A DNA stretch of 64,000 nt from Diogma glabrata (lineage: Eukaryota; Arthropoda; Insecta; Diptera; Cylindrotomidae): NCBI GenBank assembly GCA_963693315.1, contig OY856186.1, forward strand, positions 133,069,841-133,133,840, read 5' to 3'. Numbering within the stretch: the first letter of the stretch is position 1; every line of letters begins with the position of its first letter. Below are positions 1 through 11,136 of the stretch, one piece after another. Under the pieces are notes generated by a model, which saw nothing but the letters and a program-made list of their open reading frames with translations, made no database searches and had not been told where the DNA came from. Position numbers and translations under genes: made by a program.

Positions 1-1
1 T

Positions 2-307
2 TGTGTCGGATGTTTCATTAAAGAAGTCGGTCCTACGGTGTTTCTCCTTTCGATCTGTAGCAGATTGAATCAATTTTTTTTGTGACTTTAGAGTCTCGGG
101 AACCCCCAGATCTGCCCGAAATTGGGTCTGGAAGATTTTAGTTACCCACCGCTTGCAATAGAGTAGAATACTGATTTTATCGATACCCCTCCCATAAGTT
201 TTTTTGTATATTCTTAGATACTTCGTTACTTTGTTTCTGCTAAGACTGCGTTTGTAATACTGATCGCATTGATTGCTAATCTGTGGTACGTCGAGGGCTT
301 CACCCAG
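2..307 (-). other. Open frame of about 102 codons, running off the window edge; unrecognised
   Basis: Read on the minus strand, this frame starts just after a TAG at 308-310 and stays open to the window edge with no internal stop. It contains no methionine, so it would be an internal part of something larger. The translation is rich in Lys, Arg, Thr and Gln, with a basic end. A run of 100 sense codons is unusual at this base composition, which hints at coding or recently decayed coding DNA, possibly of a transposon. I recognise no domain. It could also be chance. Confidence 0.22.
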
Positions 308-2039
308 CTAACATGTATATACAAGGTCTATTGGCGACCAGCCTATGCTTTTTTCAACTTCTTTTTGGTCGTAGGTGTTCGTCCAAAAAGCACTTGTTCT
401 GTAATGGATAGTCTGGCATAATGTCAGAACGCAGTGTATTACAGTCGCAGTTTCCTTAGTTGTTGTTCCTTATATTAATCTGTCCCACTTGTAATAGATT
501 CTCATCCCTTCGTCATCAATAGTCATATTTCATGTAGTTTCCTTAACCCATAGTTTCCTTATATTTCTCAAAATCTACTAAATCTGCAATAGCCGGACAA
601 ACGTATGGGGAGAGGGAAAATTACACTAATTACCTTGAATTATTTATTCATTAATATAACACACTATTGGTTAATTTGAATTGATTAATAATTTTCCTTA
701 ATCATCATCCGTATAATCACTACAAATTAATCAGAATTTAATCTTACAACGCACTAAAATTGACGCCCGTTATACTTCCATTCGATTGTTCTCGCCTTAC
801 TACTTGAGTTTGAACTTTTTTTTTGTTTCAAAACACAAACCGTAATGAAACAACGAAATTCTTAAAACCTCACAACAGCTACGTGTATTTTGTTTCCAAT
901 CGTCAACATACAACGAATTGCTATTTTTGCTTTGTTGACCATTTGATTTGTCTTTGTATGGGTGTTTTGCTTTCAACAATCCTTCCGTGTTTGATCCGAA
1001 CTTCACTGTATTGATATTGCCGAATGTAGTTATTAAATTTCCAAACATCATATCCATGATCGAATCTGCATCTAGTTCATTTTGAATTCAATTATAAATG
1101 TTATGGATGTGTCGGAGATATTCTGGATCCCAACCTTATTTTAGTACAATATTATCAAGTAGCAAACGGTTTTGTGAACTATAATAAGTTCCCAATAATT
1201 TGAAAGTCTGATGTAAATTAATTATCTCTCATCTAAACACTGTATTCGAGTTATTGCGAGACTACAAAATTTGGCTATATAATGAGCCACTGTAGCCTTT
1301 TCACCTGCTTATTCTTTGTGTGCTACTGATCTCTTCTCATGAATGACAAAATTATATGGAAAAATTTTGCATTCATGCATTTTTTCTTAAAATTAAGTTA
1401 ACATTAAGTAGTTCAAATTTTATTTAAATTAAATTTAATATTAAATTATTCCAATTAGTGCAATTTTTTTTAAATGTTATGTCCGATTAGTTCAATTTAG
1501 TAAAAATTTATATGTGTGGTTCAAAACCAAAATAAAATCAAAGTTTGTAAAAAAATATATTATATGTTGGTACTGTGCAAAAATAAAAGAGAAAAAAATT
1601 AATAAATCGTACATGTTTTGTGACGTCATCTAAACAGTAAACGCGATCTCTTATGTTTGTGATGTAAATCCACAAACGCGCTTATTCTATTACATTCTGA
1701 TTCTGGTATTGACGTCTTTTAGTCAATTGGATGTCAAAACAACCGCCAGCTGTTGTGTTATTAATATTTTTTTTTGCTGTTGACGTTTACCCGCCGAATA
1801 TTTTGGGTGTGGTAATTTGTGTGTTTTCGGAGAGGATAATCTCAGTAAAAACAATTCTACCTTTTTTTTTGGATGTTACTGAACCAACTAAGATATCAAT
1901 TGAAGAGCTACAAAACCAACGAAAGGATTAACTGGAACCACAGGTAATGAATATTATGGAATTATTTAGTGAAAGAAGACTCATTACATGAGAACGTTGA
2001 CCGTGGGATCCATAGTTTAATGTTTGTGGTTATCCAATT
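308..2039. other. AT-rich DNA with no recognised gene
   Basis: Only short open frames without recognisable domains occur here on either strand. The longest is about 85 codons on the minus strand at 800-1057. It has no motif I know, and I do not call it a gene. No splice-bounded exon, terminal repeat or satellite was seen. Confidence 0.4.
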
Positions 2040-2900
2040 ATTGAAAGCCTCAAGTATATGTTTATAATGAAAGTTATTATGTTGCAACTATTGTTTATAA
2101 ACTTGACACAGTATTTTCATTGCAATTGGTGTAGATACAAAATCTTAAATTAATTCATTACAAGTAGTGTGTATACTAATCTAAAATTCATTAATCACCG
2201 GTAGTGTTTATAACCTTTAACAATTAGCTGAATGGCAATCCGAATGAATATATTGCAATTAATGGTGTATAATAATCAAAATTAATAGATTCCTAGTCGT
2301 GTGTATAACGTTACACAGTAATTTAAATGCAATTAGTTATCTATAAAATTAAGGTTAGTTGATTGCGATTGGTGTACGCACAAACCAAATTTCATTCATG
2401 GCAAGTAGTAAATGTATAAATCGAAATGCCTTCATTACAATTAGTGGTTATAAACGTTAGACATTAGTTTAAATACCACCGAACTGAGTATATGGCAATT
2501 AATGTATCTACACTTGGAAAATCTGTTTAAGCAAAATTAGTATGTTGCCGTTAATGTATATACACTTTGTAAATCCGTTTATTTACAACCAAAATTAGTA
2601 TGTTGCAGTTAATGTATATACAAATTTCTAATACTATCCCGACAAAAAAAACGAACATAGTAAATTAGAAATTACAATTAGTGATTGTGTAATTTATTGA
2701 ACTATTTATTAACTTTTTGTACATAGCAAAATTAGAAATTACAATTAGTGTTTGTGTAATTTATTGAACTATTTATTAACTTTTTGTACCTAGCAAAATT
2801 AGAAATTACAATTAGTGTTTGTGTAATTTATTGAACTATTTATTAACTTTTAGTAGGTAGCAAAATTAGATGTTGCAATTAGTGCTTGTGTAACATTTAC
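2040..2900. repeat. Degenerate AT-rich repeat tract with a clear ~67-bp tandem array
   Basis: Phrases such as GCAATTAGTG and TGTATATACA recur every few tens of bases through the tract. The last part, about 2659-2890, is a plain tandem array: AAATTAGAAATTACAATTAG recurs at about 2662, 2729 and 2796, and in altered form at 2862, giving a period near 67 bp. There is no coding potential. The array probably arose by slippage or unequal exchange. Confidence 0.65.
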
Positions 2901-3069
2901 ATAGTAAAATTATTTAATGCATGTGAAGAGCTGTTCATTACTTCCTTAGTGTATAGGCAAATTAGTTCGTGCCAGTAATGTTATTAACTCCTTTAATTAA
3001 TATTATTGTTCAATAAATATAAGAAAAATCGTATTCGTGCCTAGTTAAATTATTCCATGTCCGCACTGG

Positions 3070-4350
3070 TTGATACTCCTAAAAGAACATATTACAATTG
3101 TCACGGGTGAAGTTACTGCATTTACATCGGAATTTTGTTCAACGATTATTGGTACCAAGAGGTCGTTTGGTACTTATGCAACTTGGTCAACTATAATCAA
3201 ACATATTATTCCACGTTTACAACTACAAAATTATTCACCGCTGTTGATGGCAAGTTTAATTAACATTTCTAAATATCATTGTATTCAACGTTTATGAATA
3301 CAGAATTATTTATCGCTGATGATTGCAAGTTTGTTTGACATTTCTGCCTCTCATTTTGGTTCAACAACAAATTTATATAACGTTACTACGTATCATTTTT
3401 TTTATTCAACAAAATTTTACAAATTTATATAACGTTACTACGTATCATTTTCGATTCAACAATAGTATACATCATTTACAACATTTTTGATTCAACAAAA
3501 TTTTACAAATTTATATGCCGTTTCTACGTATCATTTTTGAGTCAACAATAGTATACCTCAATTACAACATTTTTGATCCAACAAAATTTCACAAAATTTA
3601 TGTAACGTTTCGACCTATCATTATTTGATCCAACCATATTTCACATCAATTCCATCATTTTTGATTCAACAAAAGTATACATCAATTACAATATTTTCGA
3701 TTCAACAAAACTTTACATCAATTACAATATTTTTGGGATTCAACAACATTTTATCTCAATTACATCATTTTTAAATCCAACCGAATTTTACAAAATTTAT
3801 ATAACGTTTCTACCTATCAATTTTGATTCAATGATATTTCGCATCAATTACAATATTTACGATTCAACAAAACTTTACATCAATTTTTGGGATTCAACAA
3901 CATTTTATCTCAATTACATCATTTTTAAATTCAACCGAATTTTACAAAATTTATATAACGTTTCTACCTATCAATTTTGATTCAATGATATTTGGCATCA
4001 ATTACAACATTTTTTTTTTGATTCAACGATATTTCGCATCAATTACAATATTTATGACTCAGCAAAACTTTACATCAATTACAATATTTTTTGGATTCAA
4101 CAACATTTTACCTCAATTACATCAGTTTTAATTCAACCAAATTTTACAAAATTTATATAACGTTTCTACCTATCAATTTTGATTCAACAATATTTTACAC
4201 CAATTACATCATTTTTGATCCAACACAATTTTACAAAGTTATATAACGTTTCTACTTACCATTGTTGATTCAACAAAATTTTACATCAATTACAATATTT
4301 TTTTTCGATCCAACAAAATTTTACGAATATACATAACGTTTCTACTTAAC
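3070..4350. repeat. Degenerate minisatellite based on GATTCAACAAAATTTTACA
   Basis: Two ~77-bp units can be aligned at about 3213-3365. From about 3400 the phrases GATTCAACAA, TTTTACATCAATTACAA and ATTTATATAACGTTTCTAC alternate many times, with drift and local rearrangement. Sub-periods of about 40 bp and of about 110-170 bp are mixed. An open frame at 3070-3297 lies in this repeat and is not considered a gene. Confidence 0.65.
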
Positions 4351-4801
4351 ATTTCGTATCACGTTGGTACGTGCGACTTCATTAAACATTGTTATCATAC
4401 CAAATATTTTTGAGAGATTCCTGACGTGATCCACGTGCGGATGGAGGGCTGATGGAAGCAGAATAGGAGGACGGAGTTTAATCATGGGGTGAGTAAATTT
4501 ATCTTATTACTTTTGTCGTAATGATAAAGGGGTCTGAATGTGTGTGTGGGTGTGTGTGCGGGCGAATGTGAGCGAACGTAGGGGTTGGACGTGTTGATCG
4601 TGGGTCTTTCGCCACAGGGGTCGCCAGAGTCTCCGTTTTTCCTCTTGTATTTTTTTTCCATTTCTGAAAATTTTCGTAAATAGCGTACATTTCTGTATTT
4701 GTGCTGAAGTAGCAGGGTTACTTTATCGTTCCCATGGGCTGAAGCTAGCTTGGGGCAAGAAAATCAATCTCGCTAGGTACGCTTCCTGCTATGTCCTTCT
4801 C
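4351..4801. other. Junction DNA upstream of the gypsy element; no gene seen
   Basis: This stretch has a somewhat higher GC content than the repeats to its left. A splice-donor-like GGGGTGAGTAAAT lies near 4486-4498, but I found no exon to go with it. No 5' LTR matching the sequence at 8836 was found here, so the retrotransposon that follows appears truncated. Confidence 0.4.
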
Positions 4802-5101
4802 ATTGGTTCGCCACTGAGAAAGCGCTTCATTACAAGGGATCTGGCTCAAGGTTCTGTAAACGAAGAGTTTCTAAAAAACAGGTGGATGCAACGTCTACCG
4901 GGATCGATTAATATGTTTATCGCGTCACAATGCGACACATTAGATAACCTAAGTAGGTTAGCCGATAACTTATACGAGTTTAACAAACATAACTCGGTAA
5001 ACGCGATGGACACAACAAAAGAAGGTACAAATTCTAGTTGGCAATCAGCAAAGACAAATATATACGACAACAGAAACGTAGAAGAAAACAGTTTTTTGTG
5101 A
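4802..5101 (+). pseudogene. gag: Ty3/gypsy gag, carboxyl end only (5'-truncated, frameshifted)
   Basis: This frame encodes the last part of a Gag protein. It includes the pattern leading to WMQRLPGSINMFIASQ, followed by LDNLSRLADNLYEF, typical of the capsid carboxyl end in insect gypsy/Mag-type elements (usual form: LWLQRLP...LD.LA..AD). Similarity begins around 4802, and upstream sequence no longer looks like Gag, so the amino part is lost. The frame ends at a TGA at 5099-5101, just after a run of six T (5092-5097). The pol frame, one base forward, overlaps it from 5082. The zinc-knuckle part of Gag lies in that next frame. A one-base change in the T run is the simplest explanation; programmed +1 shifting is less likely because most relatives use one continuous frame. 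The element is not expected to be functional. Confidence 0.75.
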
Positions 5102-8100
5102 AAATATCAACAAGAAATTGGAAGACCTTGCTAGACAAATAAATGAGATCAAAATTAAATCTAACGAACATCAGCGGCCTGCAGACTTTAAAGAAAATTT
5201 TCGGAGAAATAGAGATAGATCCGCATTCAGATCAAAAGAGCGAAACAGATCCAAATCCCGAAATAATTACAAGCACATTAACGACATTTGCTGGTACCAC
5301 CACAGATACAATAGTAAAGCATACAAGTGCATCAAACCGTGCAAATATGTCGGCACAGACAAAGTGGATCGACTCATCGACGGTAATACCAACTTTAACA
5401 ACAATAAAAAAAAACTAACGGAACAATTTCCACGTGCGACGACGGAGATTGATGCCATAACTTACAGTCGCCTGAGTATATATGATAGACAAAATAGGAT
5501 CAATTACTTAATCGATACAGGCGCGGACGTATCTGTGCTGCCGTTAGACAACGTTAAAAATTCGGTAATAACAAAAACTAACGACTTAAAGATTTTCGCT
5601 GCTAATGGCACACACATCAAAATCTATGGAATTAAAACAATAAACGTGAACTTAGGACTGCGTAGAAACTTCCAGTGGGATTTTATCATAGCAGATGTGG
5701 ATAAAGCAATAGTCGGCGATGATTTTTTAATTAATTATGGCTTAATTGTGGATTTACGTAATAAACGACTAATCGACAGCAATACAGAGTTGTCGGTAAA
5801 CGCTAATTTAAGCGGAACAAATAGTATCAACATACGCACAATAAGTGTGGACCACGGACGTTTTAATGAACTCCTTCTCGAATATAAAGTAATTACAATC
5901 CCTTCAAACCAAAATAAAGATAAACCAAAACATAACGTGACTCACTTAATCGAAACCACAGGGCAACCAATCTTTAGAAAAGCCCGCAGATTGGATAGAG
6001 AAAAATTGGAAATCGCAAAGGCCGAGTTCCAATTTATGGTCAACAACGACATATGTCGTCCGTCGAAGTCACCTTGGGCAAGCCCCTTACATATGGTAAA
6101 GAAGGCAAATGGCGAATACAGATTATGCGGCGATTATAGAGAACTGAACGCAAAGACCTTACCTGATAGATATCCCGTACCCCATATACAAGATTTCAAC
6201 CATATGTTATTTGAAAAAAAGATTTTTTCGGTTATCGATCTCATTAGAGCTTACAACCAAATTCCTGTCAATCCTAGCGACATTGAAAAAACTGCGATTA
6301 TAACTCCATTCGGGTTGTTTGAATTCAAAAAGATGACATTTGGGTTACGCAACGCCGCCCAAATGTTTCAACGTTTTATGCAACACATGTTTGCAGAATT
6401 CAAATTCGCATTCGTCTACCTAGACGACATTTTGGTCGCCTCCGAAAACGAAGAGGAACACCATGAACATGTCAAACTCATTTTTGAGAAACTAAAGCAC
6501 TATGGAATGCAAATAAATACTTCCAAATGTGTTTTCGGCAAAGATGAAGTAAAATTTCTTGGTCAATTAGTTAACCAATTCGGTGTTAGACCACTCCCAG
6601 AAAAAGTTCGTGCCATATTGGATTTTCCGGAACCTAAGGAGGTGCGAGGGATACGTCGGTTTTTAGCGATGGGTAATTTTTATCGTCGTTTTGTTAAAAA
6701 TGCAGCGGAAATTCAAACACCATTACTGGTATATTTAGCTGGTAACAAAAAAAACGACAAAACTATCATTGAATGGAACGACGAAACAAGAGAAGCATTC
6801 ATCAATTATAAAAAGGCATTAGCAGATGCTGCCCTATTAGCACACCCTAATCCGGACTGTGAAATAGCTTTAATGGTAGACGCTTCAGATTTCGCTATGG
6901 GCGCTGTTGTACAGCAAAGGGTTAATAAGGAATGGCAACCATTGGCTTTTTACTCAAAGAAATTTAACGACGCTCAAAAAAAGTATCACACGTATGATCG
7001 CGAGCTTACAGCTATATACAATGCTGTCAAATATTTCCGTCACTTTTTGGAAGCCCATAAGTTTGTGATTTATACAGACCATAAGCCCATTACTTACGCG
7101 TTTCAACAGAAACCCGACAAAGCATCGCCAAGACAGGTACGGCAACTGGATTATATAAATCAGTTTTCGACTGAAATCATTCATATTAAAGGATCAGAAA
7201 ATGTAGTGGCTGATACACTATCACGAATAGAGGCGATTGATAGTACACCGCTGGACATTTACAAAGAAATAGCCGCTGCGCAAGAATCTGATGAAGAATT
7301 GAGGAACATTCTAAACGACGAAAACAACATTCTCAAACTAGTACGATTAAATGTACACAACTCTAATAAGGGAGTCATGGGCGATCTCAAAGACAACAAA
7401 TTTAAACCTTATATTCCCAAAAAACTAAGAAGAACCATTTTTAATAAATTACACAGTTTGGCACACCCTGGATTAAAAGCGTCACGGGAACTTGTAGGTT
7501 CCAGATTTGTATGGCCAAATATAAACAGAGACTGTATTAAGTGGGCTCGAGCGTGCATAACTTGTCAACGCGCAAAAATATCTAGGCATAACAAAAGCAG
7601 ATTCGGATTATTTAAAGTCCCTGAAGAAAGATTCGCCCACATAAACGTGGATATAGTCGGACCATTACCAACATCTCAAGGTTACAACTATTGCCTAACC
7701 TGTGTGGATAGATTCTCAAGGTGGACAGAAGCGATCCCACTCGAGAACATAACCGCTGACGAAGTGGCAAAAGCACTTTACAACAATTGGATATGTAGAT
7801 TCGGCGTACCAAAGTACGTCACCACGGATCAAGGTCGCCAATTCGGATCAAACTTGTTTAGACAACTAAACGAGGCTTTAGGAATTAAACATCTCCACAC
7901 GACGCCATACCACCCACAAGCAAACGGTCTGATCGAGAGATGGCATCGAGACCTCAAAGCGGCGATTAAAGCACACGCTACAGAGAGATGGGTAGAGGTG
8001 TTACCGACAATTTTATTGGGAATGCGGGCAGCTTTTCATCCTGACATCAAAGCAACCACCTCAGAAATGATCTACGGTGCAAGTATCAAACTACCAGGAG

Positions 8101-8387
8101 AAATTTTTGAAATATCCGATAACAATGATATTAACCTTAGTCAATTCGTCATCAAGTTAAAGGACGACATGTCCAAAATTAGAGCTACGCCTACTTCCCA
8201 ACACTGCAAACAAACAATTTTCGTCAACAAATTTTTACACAATTGTTCACACGTCTTCGTAAGAAACGACAAGGTTAAGACACCCCTACGACCACCGTAC
8301 GATGGACCATATGAGGTGTCAAAGCGTAACGACAAATTCTACGAGATTATAATAAATAACAGAATGGTTAACCGGTTGATCGGTTAA
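5082..8387 (+). CDS. pol: Ty3/gypsy retrotransposon Pol polyprotein (zinc knuckle, protease, RT, RNase H, integrase)
   Basis: The open part gives about 1,089 residues from a TTG at 5118; the frame itself opens after a TAG at 5079. Residues are counted from 5118. In order: a basic, Arg/Ser-rich linker; a zinc-binding stretch with CWYHH at 58 and CIKPC at 71; an aspartic protease with DTGAD at 133; a reverse transcriptase with YLDD at 434-437; an RNase H with DASD at 588 and TDHKP near 652; an integrase with an HH-CC zinc finger (about 779-818) and a D845, D904, E940 triad, the last pair 35 residues apart. Catalytic residues are intact. The gag frame upstream is shifted by one base. At the 3' end the frame stops at 8385, just as the usual DRLKP motif appears in another frame. 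It is therefore a recent but disabled copy. No envelope gene is seen. It replicates, when active, through cytoplasmic particles; this is known of the family and not tested here. Confidence 0.93.
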   Translation, partial: KKTVFCENINKKLEDLARQINEIKIKSNEHQRPADFKENFRRNRDRSAFRSKERNRSKSRNNYKHINDICWYHHRYNSKAYKCIKPCKYVGTDKVDRLIDGNTNFNNNKKKLTEQFPRATTEIDAITYSRLSIYDRQNRINYLIDTGADVSVLPLDNVKNSVITKTNDLKIFAANGTHIKIYGIKTINVNLGLRRNFQWDFIIADVDKAIVGDDFLINYGLIVDLRNKRLIDSNTELSVNANLSGTNSINIRTISVDHGRFNELLLEYKVITIPSNQNKDKPKHNVTHLIETTGQPIFRKARRLDREKLEIAKAEFQFMVNNDICRPSKSPWASPLHMVKKANGEYRLCGDYRELNAKTLPDRYPVPHIQDFNHMLFEKKIFSVIDLIRAYNQIPVNPSDIEKTAIITPFGLFEFKKMTFGLRNAAQMFQRFMQHMFAEFKFAFVYLDDILVASENEEEHHEHVKLIFEKLKHYGMQINTSKCVFGKDEVKFLGQLVNQFGVRPLPEKVRAILDFPEPKEVRGIRRFLAMGNFYRRFVKNAAEIQTPLLVYLAGNKKNDKTIIEWNDETREAFINYKKALADAALLAHPNPDCEIALMVDASDFAMGAVVQQRVNKEWQPLAFYSKKFNDAQKKYHTYDRELTAIYNAVKYFRHFLEAHKFVIYTDHKPITYAFQQKPDKASPRQVRQLDYINQFSTEIIHIKGSENVVADTLSRIEAIDSTPLDIYKEIAAAQESDEELRNILNDENNILKLVRLNVHNSNKGVMGDLKDNKFKPYIPKKLRRTIFNKLHSLAHPGLKASRELVGSRFVWPNINRDCIKWARACITCQRAKISRHNKSRFGLFKVPEERFAHINVDIVGPLPTSQGYNYCLTCVDRFSRWTEAIPLENITADEVAKALYNNWICRFGVPKYVTTDQGRQFGSNLFRQLNEALGIKHLHTTPYHPQANGLIERWHRDLKAAIKAHATERWVEVLPTILLGMRAAFHPDIKATTSEMIYGASIKLPGEIFEISDNNDINLSQFVIKLKDDMSKIRATPTSQHCKQTIFVNKFLHNCSHVFVRNDKVKTPLRPPYDGPYEVSKRNDKFYEIIINNRMVNRLIG

Positions 8388-8599
8388 AGCCATGTTTTTC
8401 TTTAGATGACAAAGATGAAGTAAACCAGCAATGTAATGACAGCCAGTCATCAATCCAGGTGGAGGAAGACCAAACGAACAAATTTGGGAATGACCCACAA
8501 GATAATTCAGGGGCGAACCACGAGTCATCTCCAACAGAGGACGAGGTAAAAAAAAACGAGGACGGGACGAAAAATCAAATTACCAGTGAGATTCCGTGA
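8372..8599 (+). pseudogene. Integrase carboxyl tail of the gypsy pol, out of frame
   Basis: This frame is one base back from pol. It opens after a TAA at 8369-8371 and soon reads VDRLKP, the motif that normally follows the integrase core in this group of elements. It then continues as an acidic, Asp/Glu/Asn/Ser-rich tail of about 70 residues to a TGA at 8597-8599. The pol frame ends at 8387, inside the overlap, so the shift must lie between 8372 and 8387. Tails of this type are common in gypsy elements of insects. The segment shows that the element once ran about 70 residues further than its present stop. Confidence 0.75.
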
Positions 8600-8835
8600 C
8601 TAAAATAGAATCGTTAGTTCATATTAACAGTATAAGTTAGGGATACCAGGGATTACTCCGCAAATTACAAATAATCGGTAAACAAAATATAAGAGCCCGA
8701 GTTGCTAAATTCATATATTTTAATTTTTATGTAGGCACGGTCTCTCGTTACTAAGACACATTATGCAGTTTCGATTACGTCAGACGTTAGCTGACATATG
8801 TCGTTCCAGCTGCGCTGTTACTGGTGGGGGAGTGC
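8600..8835 (+). other. 3' untranslated part of the gypsy element ending in a purine tract
   Basis: Non-coding DNA between the pol tail and the probable LTR. It ends in GGTGGGGGAGTGC (about 8823-8835), a purine-rich run placed immediately before TGTGGTG, as expected of the polypurine tract that primes plus-strand DNA synthesis in LTR elements. Confidence 0.6.
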
Positions 8836-9250
8836 TGTGGTGAATTGCCTATACGAAATTTAAACGAAATAAAAAATTAAGTTCAGTGTGCGGAATTTAA
8901 AAAACAAAAAAACCCTAACAATGTACAAAATTATGACGAGAGGTTTTCTCTCGCATAAAATTCTCTCTTAAGTAAAAGACTTTCATGAAGAACAGTCGCA
9001 TTTTTATTTTGTTAAAAATTAAAAGTAAAATCGCATGTTTTATATCGAGTTTGTATATTTGTTTAAAAAATACAAATGTGAAACAGAATTGTTTAAATAT
9101 AATAAAGACAGTTTATTAAATAAATGTGAATTTTATTATTAATATATATAGATGAAGAGGTAACGTACGTAGAATAAAGAACTTACCGGAAACTTAATCT
9201 AAATCTAAAAAGTGTGTGTTATTTCGACGAGACCCGTTCAAACACGTCTC
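8836..9250 (+). repeat. Probable 3' LTR of the gypsy element (right end uncertain)
   Basis: The sequence begins TGTGGTGAATTGCC directly after the purine tract. Inside are AT-rich DNA and AATAAAG at about 9099, possible polyadenylation signals. The right end is set only by a change of character and could be off by tens of bases. There is no second copy in the window to confirm the length, because the 5' end of the element is missing. Confidence 0.5.
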
Positions 9251-9485
9251 GGACAATCTTCATAGCCTTCGGATAATCTACATAAATCAATTAGTGTTCA
9301 TATTATATACAATCGAAAGTTGTTAGTGTATGATAAAGCTAATTTCTAACCAGCTTTTGTGAGTATCAGTAATCATATTGGAGTCGGATTACGTTTGTCA
9401 ATAATCGTATATACATATTGGGGTGATATAGATCTAGTGAACGGATTATTCCTAATATACAATAGTAGTGTAATTATGCACCACC
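9251..9485. other. Short unassigned spacer
   Basis: AT-rich DNA between the LTR and the first copy of the long-TIR element. No gene or repeat boundary is evident beyond the abrupt start of homology at 9486. Confidence 0.4.
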
Positions 9486-11136
9486 ATATCATCAAAAAAT
9501 TTTAACCACTGAAGTTCGAGAAAATAATGAACAATTAGAATTTTAATTGGACTAAAAATCTTTAAAATTAAATATCTCAAGAACACGAATTAACACCTCT
9601 TTGTAAATTTGATATATTTTAAAGTAAGGTTAGAGCTATTTAAAAAAAAAAAAAAGTTAAAATTTAATTGATTTTAAAATTTTTTTTAATGGAAGTTGTT
9701 TGAAAAAATGAAGAAAAATTCGAATTTCAGTCGTATTAAAAATCTTTAAAATTAAATATCTCAAGAACAAAAATTAACAGCTCTGAGTTAATTTGATATA
9801 TTTTAGAATAAGGATAGAACTATTTTCAGAAAAAAAATTAATTAAATTCCAATTGATCTTCGACCCTAGCGCCATCTTTAAAAAAGTTTTTTTAATATTT
9901 TTATTTAAAAATTAATTATAGAAACAATTAATTAATTTTTTTCAAAGGACTAACTAATCATCTATCAAACAAAAAAAAGTTTGATGAAATCGGTATAGCC
10001 GTTCTTGAGCAATTTAATTTCCAAGTTACATCAGATTGGCAGAATTTTCATATTTCATTCATGTTGGGGTGCCCCCTATGCTCAAACTATGCATTTTAAA
10101 AAAATTTTACAATAAGTTGTATTTTTTATTTTGTCCATACTACTTATATGGCAAGTTTCAGGAAAATCAAAAATGGTCAAGTTCAAATTTCGAATTTTCC
10201 ACCTGCGTAGATCACGTTTTTCATCTAAAGAAAATTAGAAAAAAGGAGTATGTATACCCAAAAAATACCCAAAACATGTTTTCATATTAATTAAAAAAAT
10301 TTAAGAAACATTAACCAGTTGAGAAGGTTATTTACACACTTTTAATTGAAAATATTGAGAAGGATTAAAAATATGCGCGAATTTTAACAAGGAAAAAATA
10401 TTGCCTTTTTGTCTATTTACCAGATTCAAAACTATATGCACCGATAGAGTATACAAATATAAATTATCCTTTTACTCGTCGCGAGAACGAAAAGTAGTAT
10501 ATACGGCCTGATTCTTGCAATCTGGGACCAAAAATAACAACCTGCTGAATGGAAAATAAAAAGAAATACAAGAAAGGTGGCCGCCTAAAGTGTGCTTATT
10601 ATCATGGGGTCGCACTGATGCACACTGCATATAAAATACTAGCTAATGTCGTACTTGCTAGACTCATTCCGTTCGCCGAATCTATCATCGGTGACTATCA
10701 GTGTTGTTTTCGTCCCAACCACTGATCAATGTTTTATCTTAAGGATGATTCTAGAAAAATATTGGGCGATTAACATCAGCATTCCCCAGCTTTACGTTGA
10801 TTTCAAGCAAGCATATGATATTATTTTAATTTTCAGCACCCCGGTATTTTGGCCTGTTTGAGTTGTCGGACTCCACAAAAGCAGACAATTTTTTGTCGGA
10901 CAGATTTACCCTCGTTTTCTAAAACAAATTTCCACTCCCTTTAATAAATAACAAAATTATGTTAATAAATATACAAGACCCCGGGAAATCGCCATGTTTC
11001 GGAGTTTCCCGAGGGAAAAAGCGGCCGAATCAAGGAAAATGGCAGATAAAAGTTGTAGGACTCATCAAGGACAAGCGCCTTACGAAGTATAAAATATGTG
11101 GTGATCATCAAATTAAATAGGTGATGGCCCAGGGAC
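9486..11136 (+). mobile_element. Long-TIR DNA element, copy 0 (right part only)
   Basis: From ATATCATCAAAAAATTTTAA onward this matches 17.25-18.88 kb, 21.03-22.66 kb and part of 24.80-25.55 kb. The right end is GGCCCAGGGAC followed by TA, the reverse complement of the left end TA-GTCCCTGGGCC found at 16493, 20272 and 24051. The left arm is missing here. The body contains the reverse-transcriptase scrap described separately, then the right arm (about 10832-11136). The element is presumably non-autonomous; no transposase frame was found. Confidence 0.7.
10571..10832 (+). pseudogene. Non-LTR reverse transcriptase fragment, copy 0
   Basis: One frame reads KKGGRLKCAYYHGVALMHTA, then YKILANVVLARLIPFAES and IIGDYQCCFRP, the fingers region of a non-LTR reverse transcriptase (usual form: KKGD...C.NYRGI.LL.TAYKIL...EYQCGFRP). 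A one-base shift near 10725 is needed to continue into TDQCFILRMILEKYWAINIS and then VDFKQAYD. The homology stops just where the right terminal arm of the TIR element begins. This is a dead scrap of about 85 residues trapped in the element; the open frame at 10646-10861 only partly represents it. Confidence 0.8.

Noticed and set aside
3070..3297. 75-codon frame as a gene
   Set aside because: It is built on two ~77-bp tandem repeat units, with no domain and no splice context.
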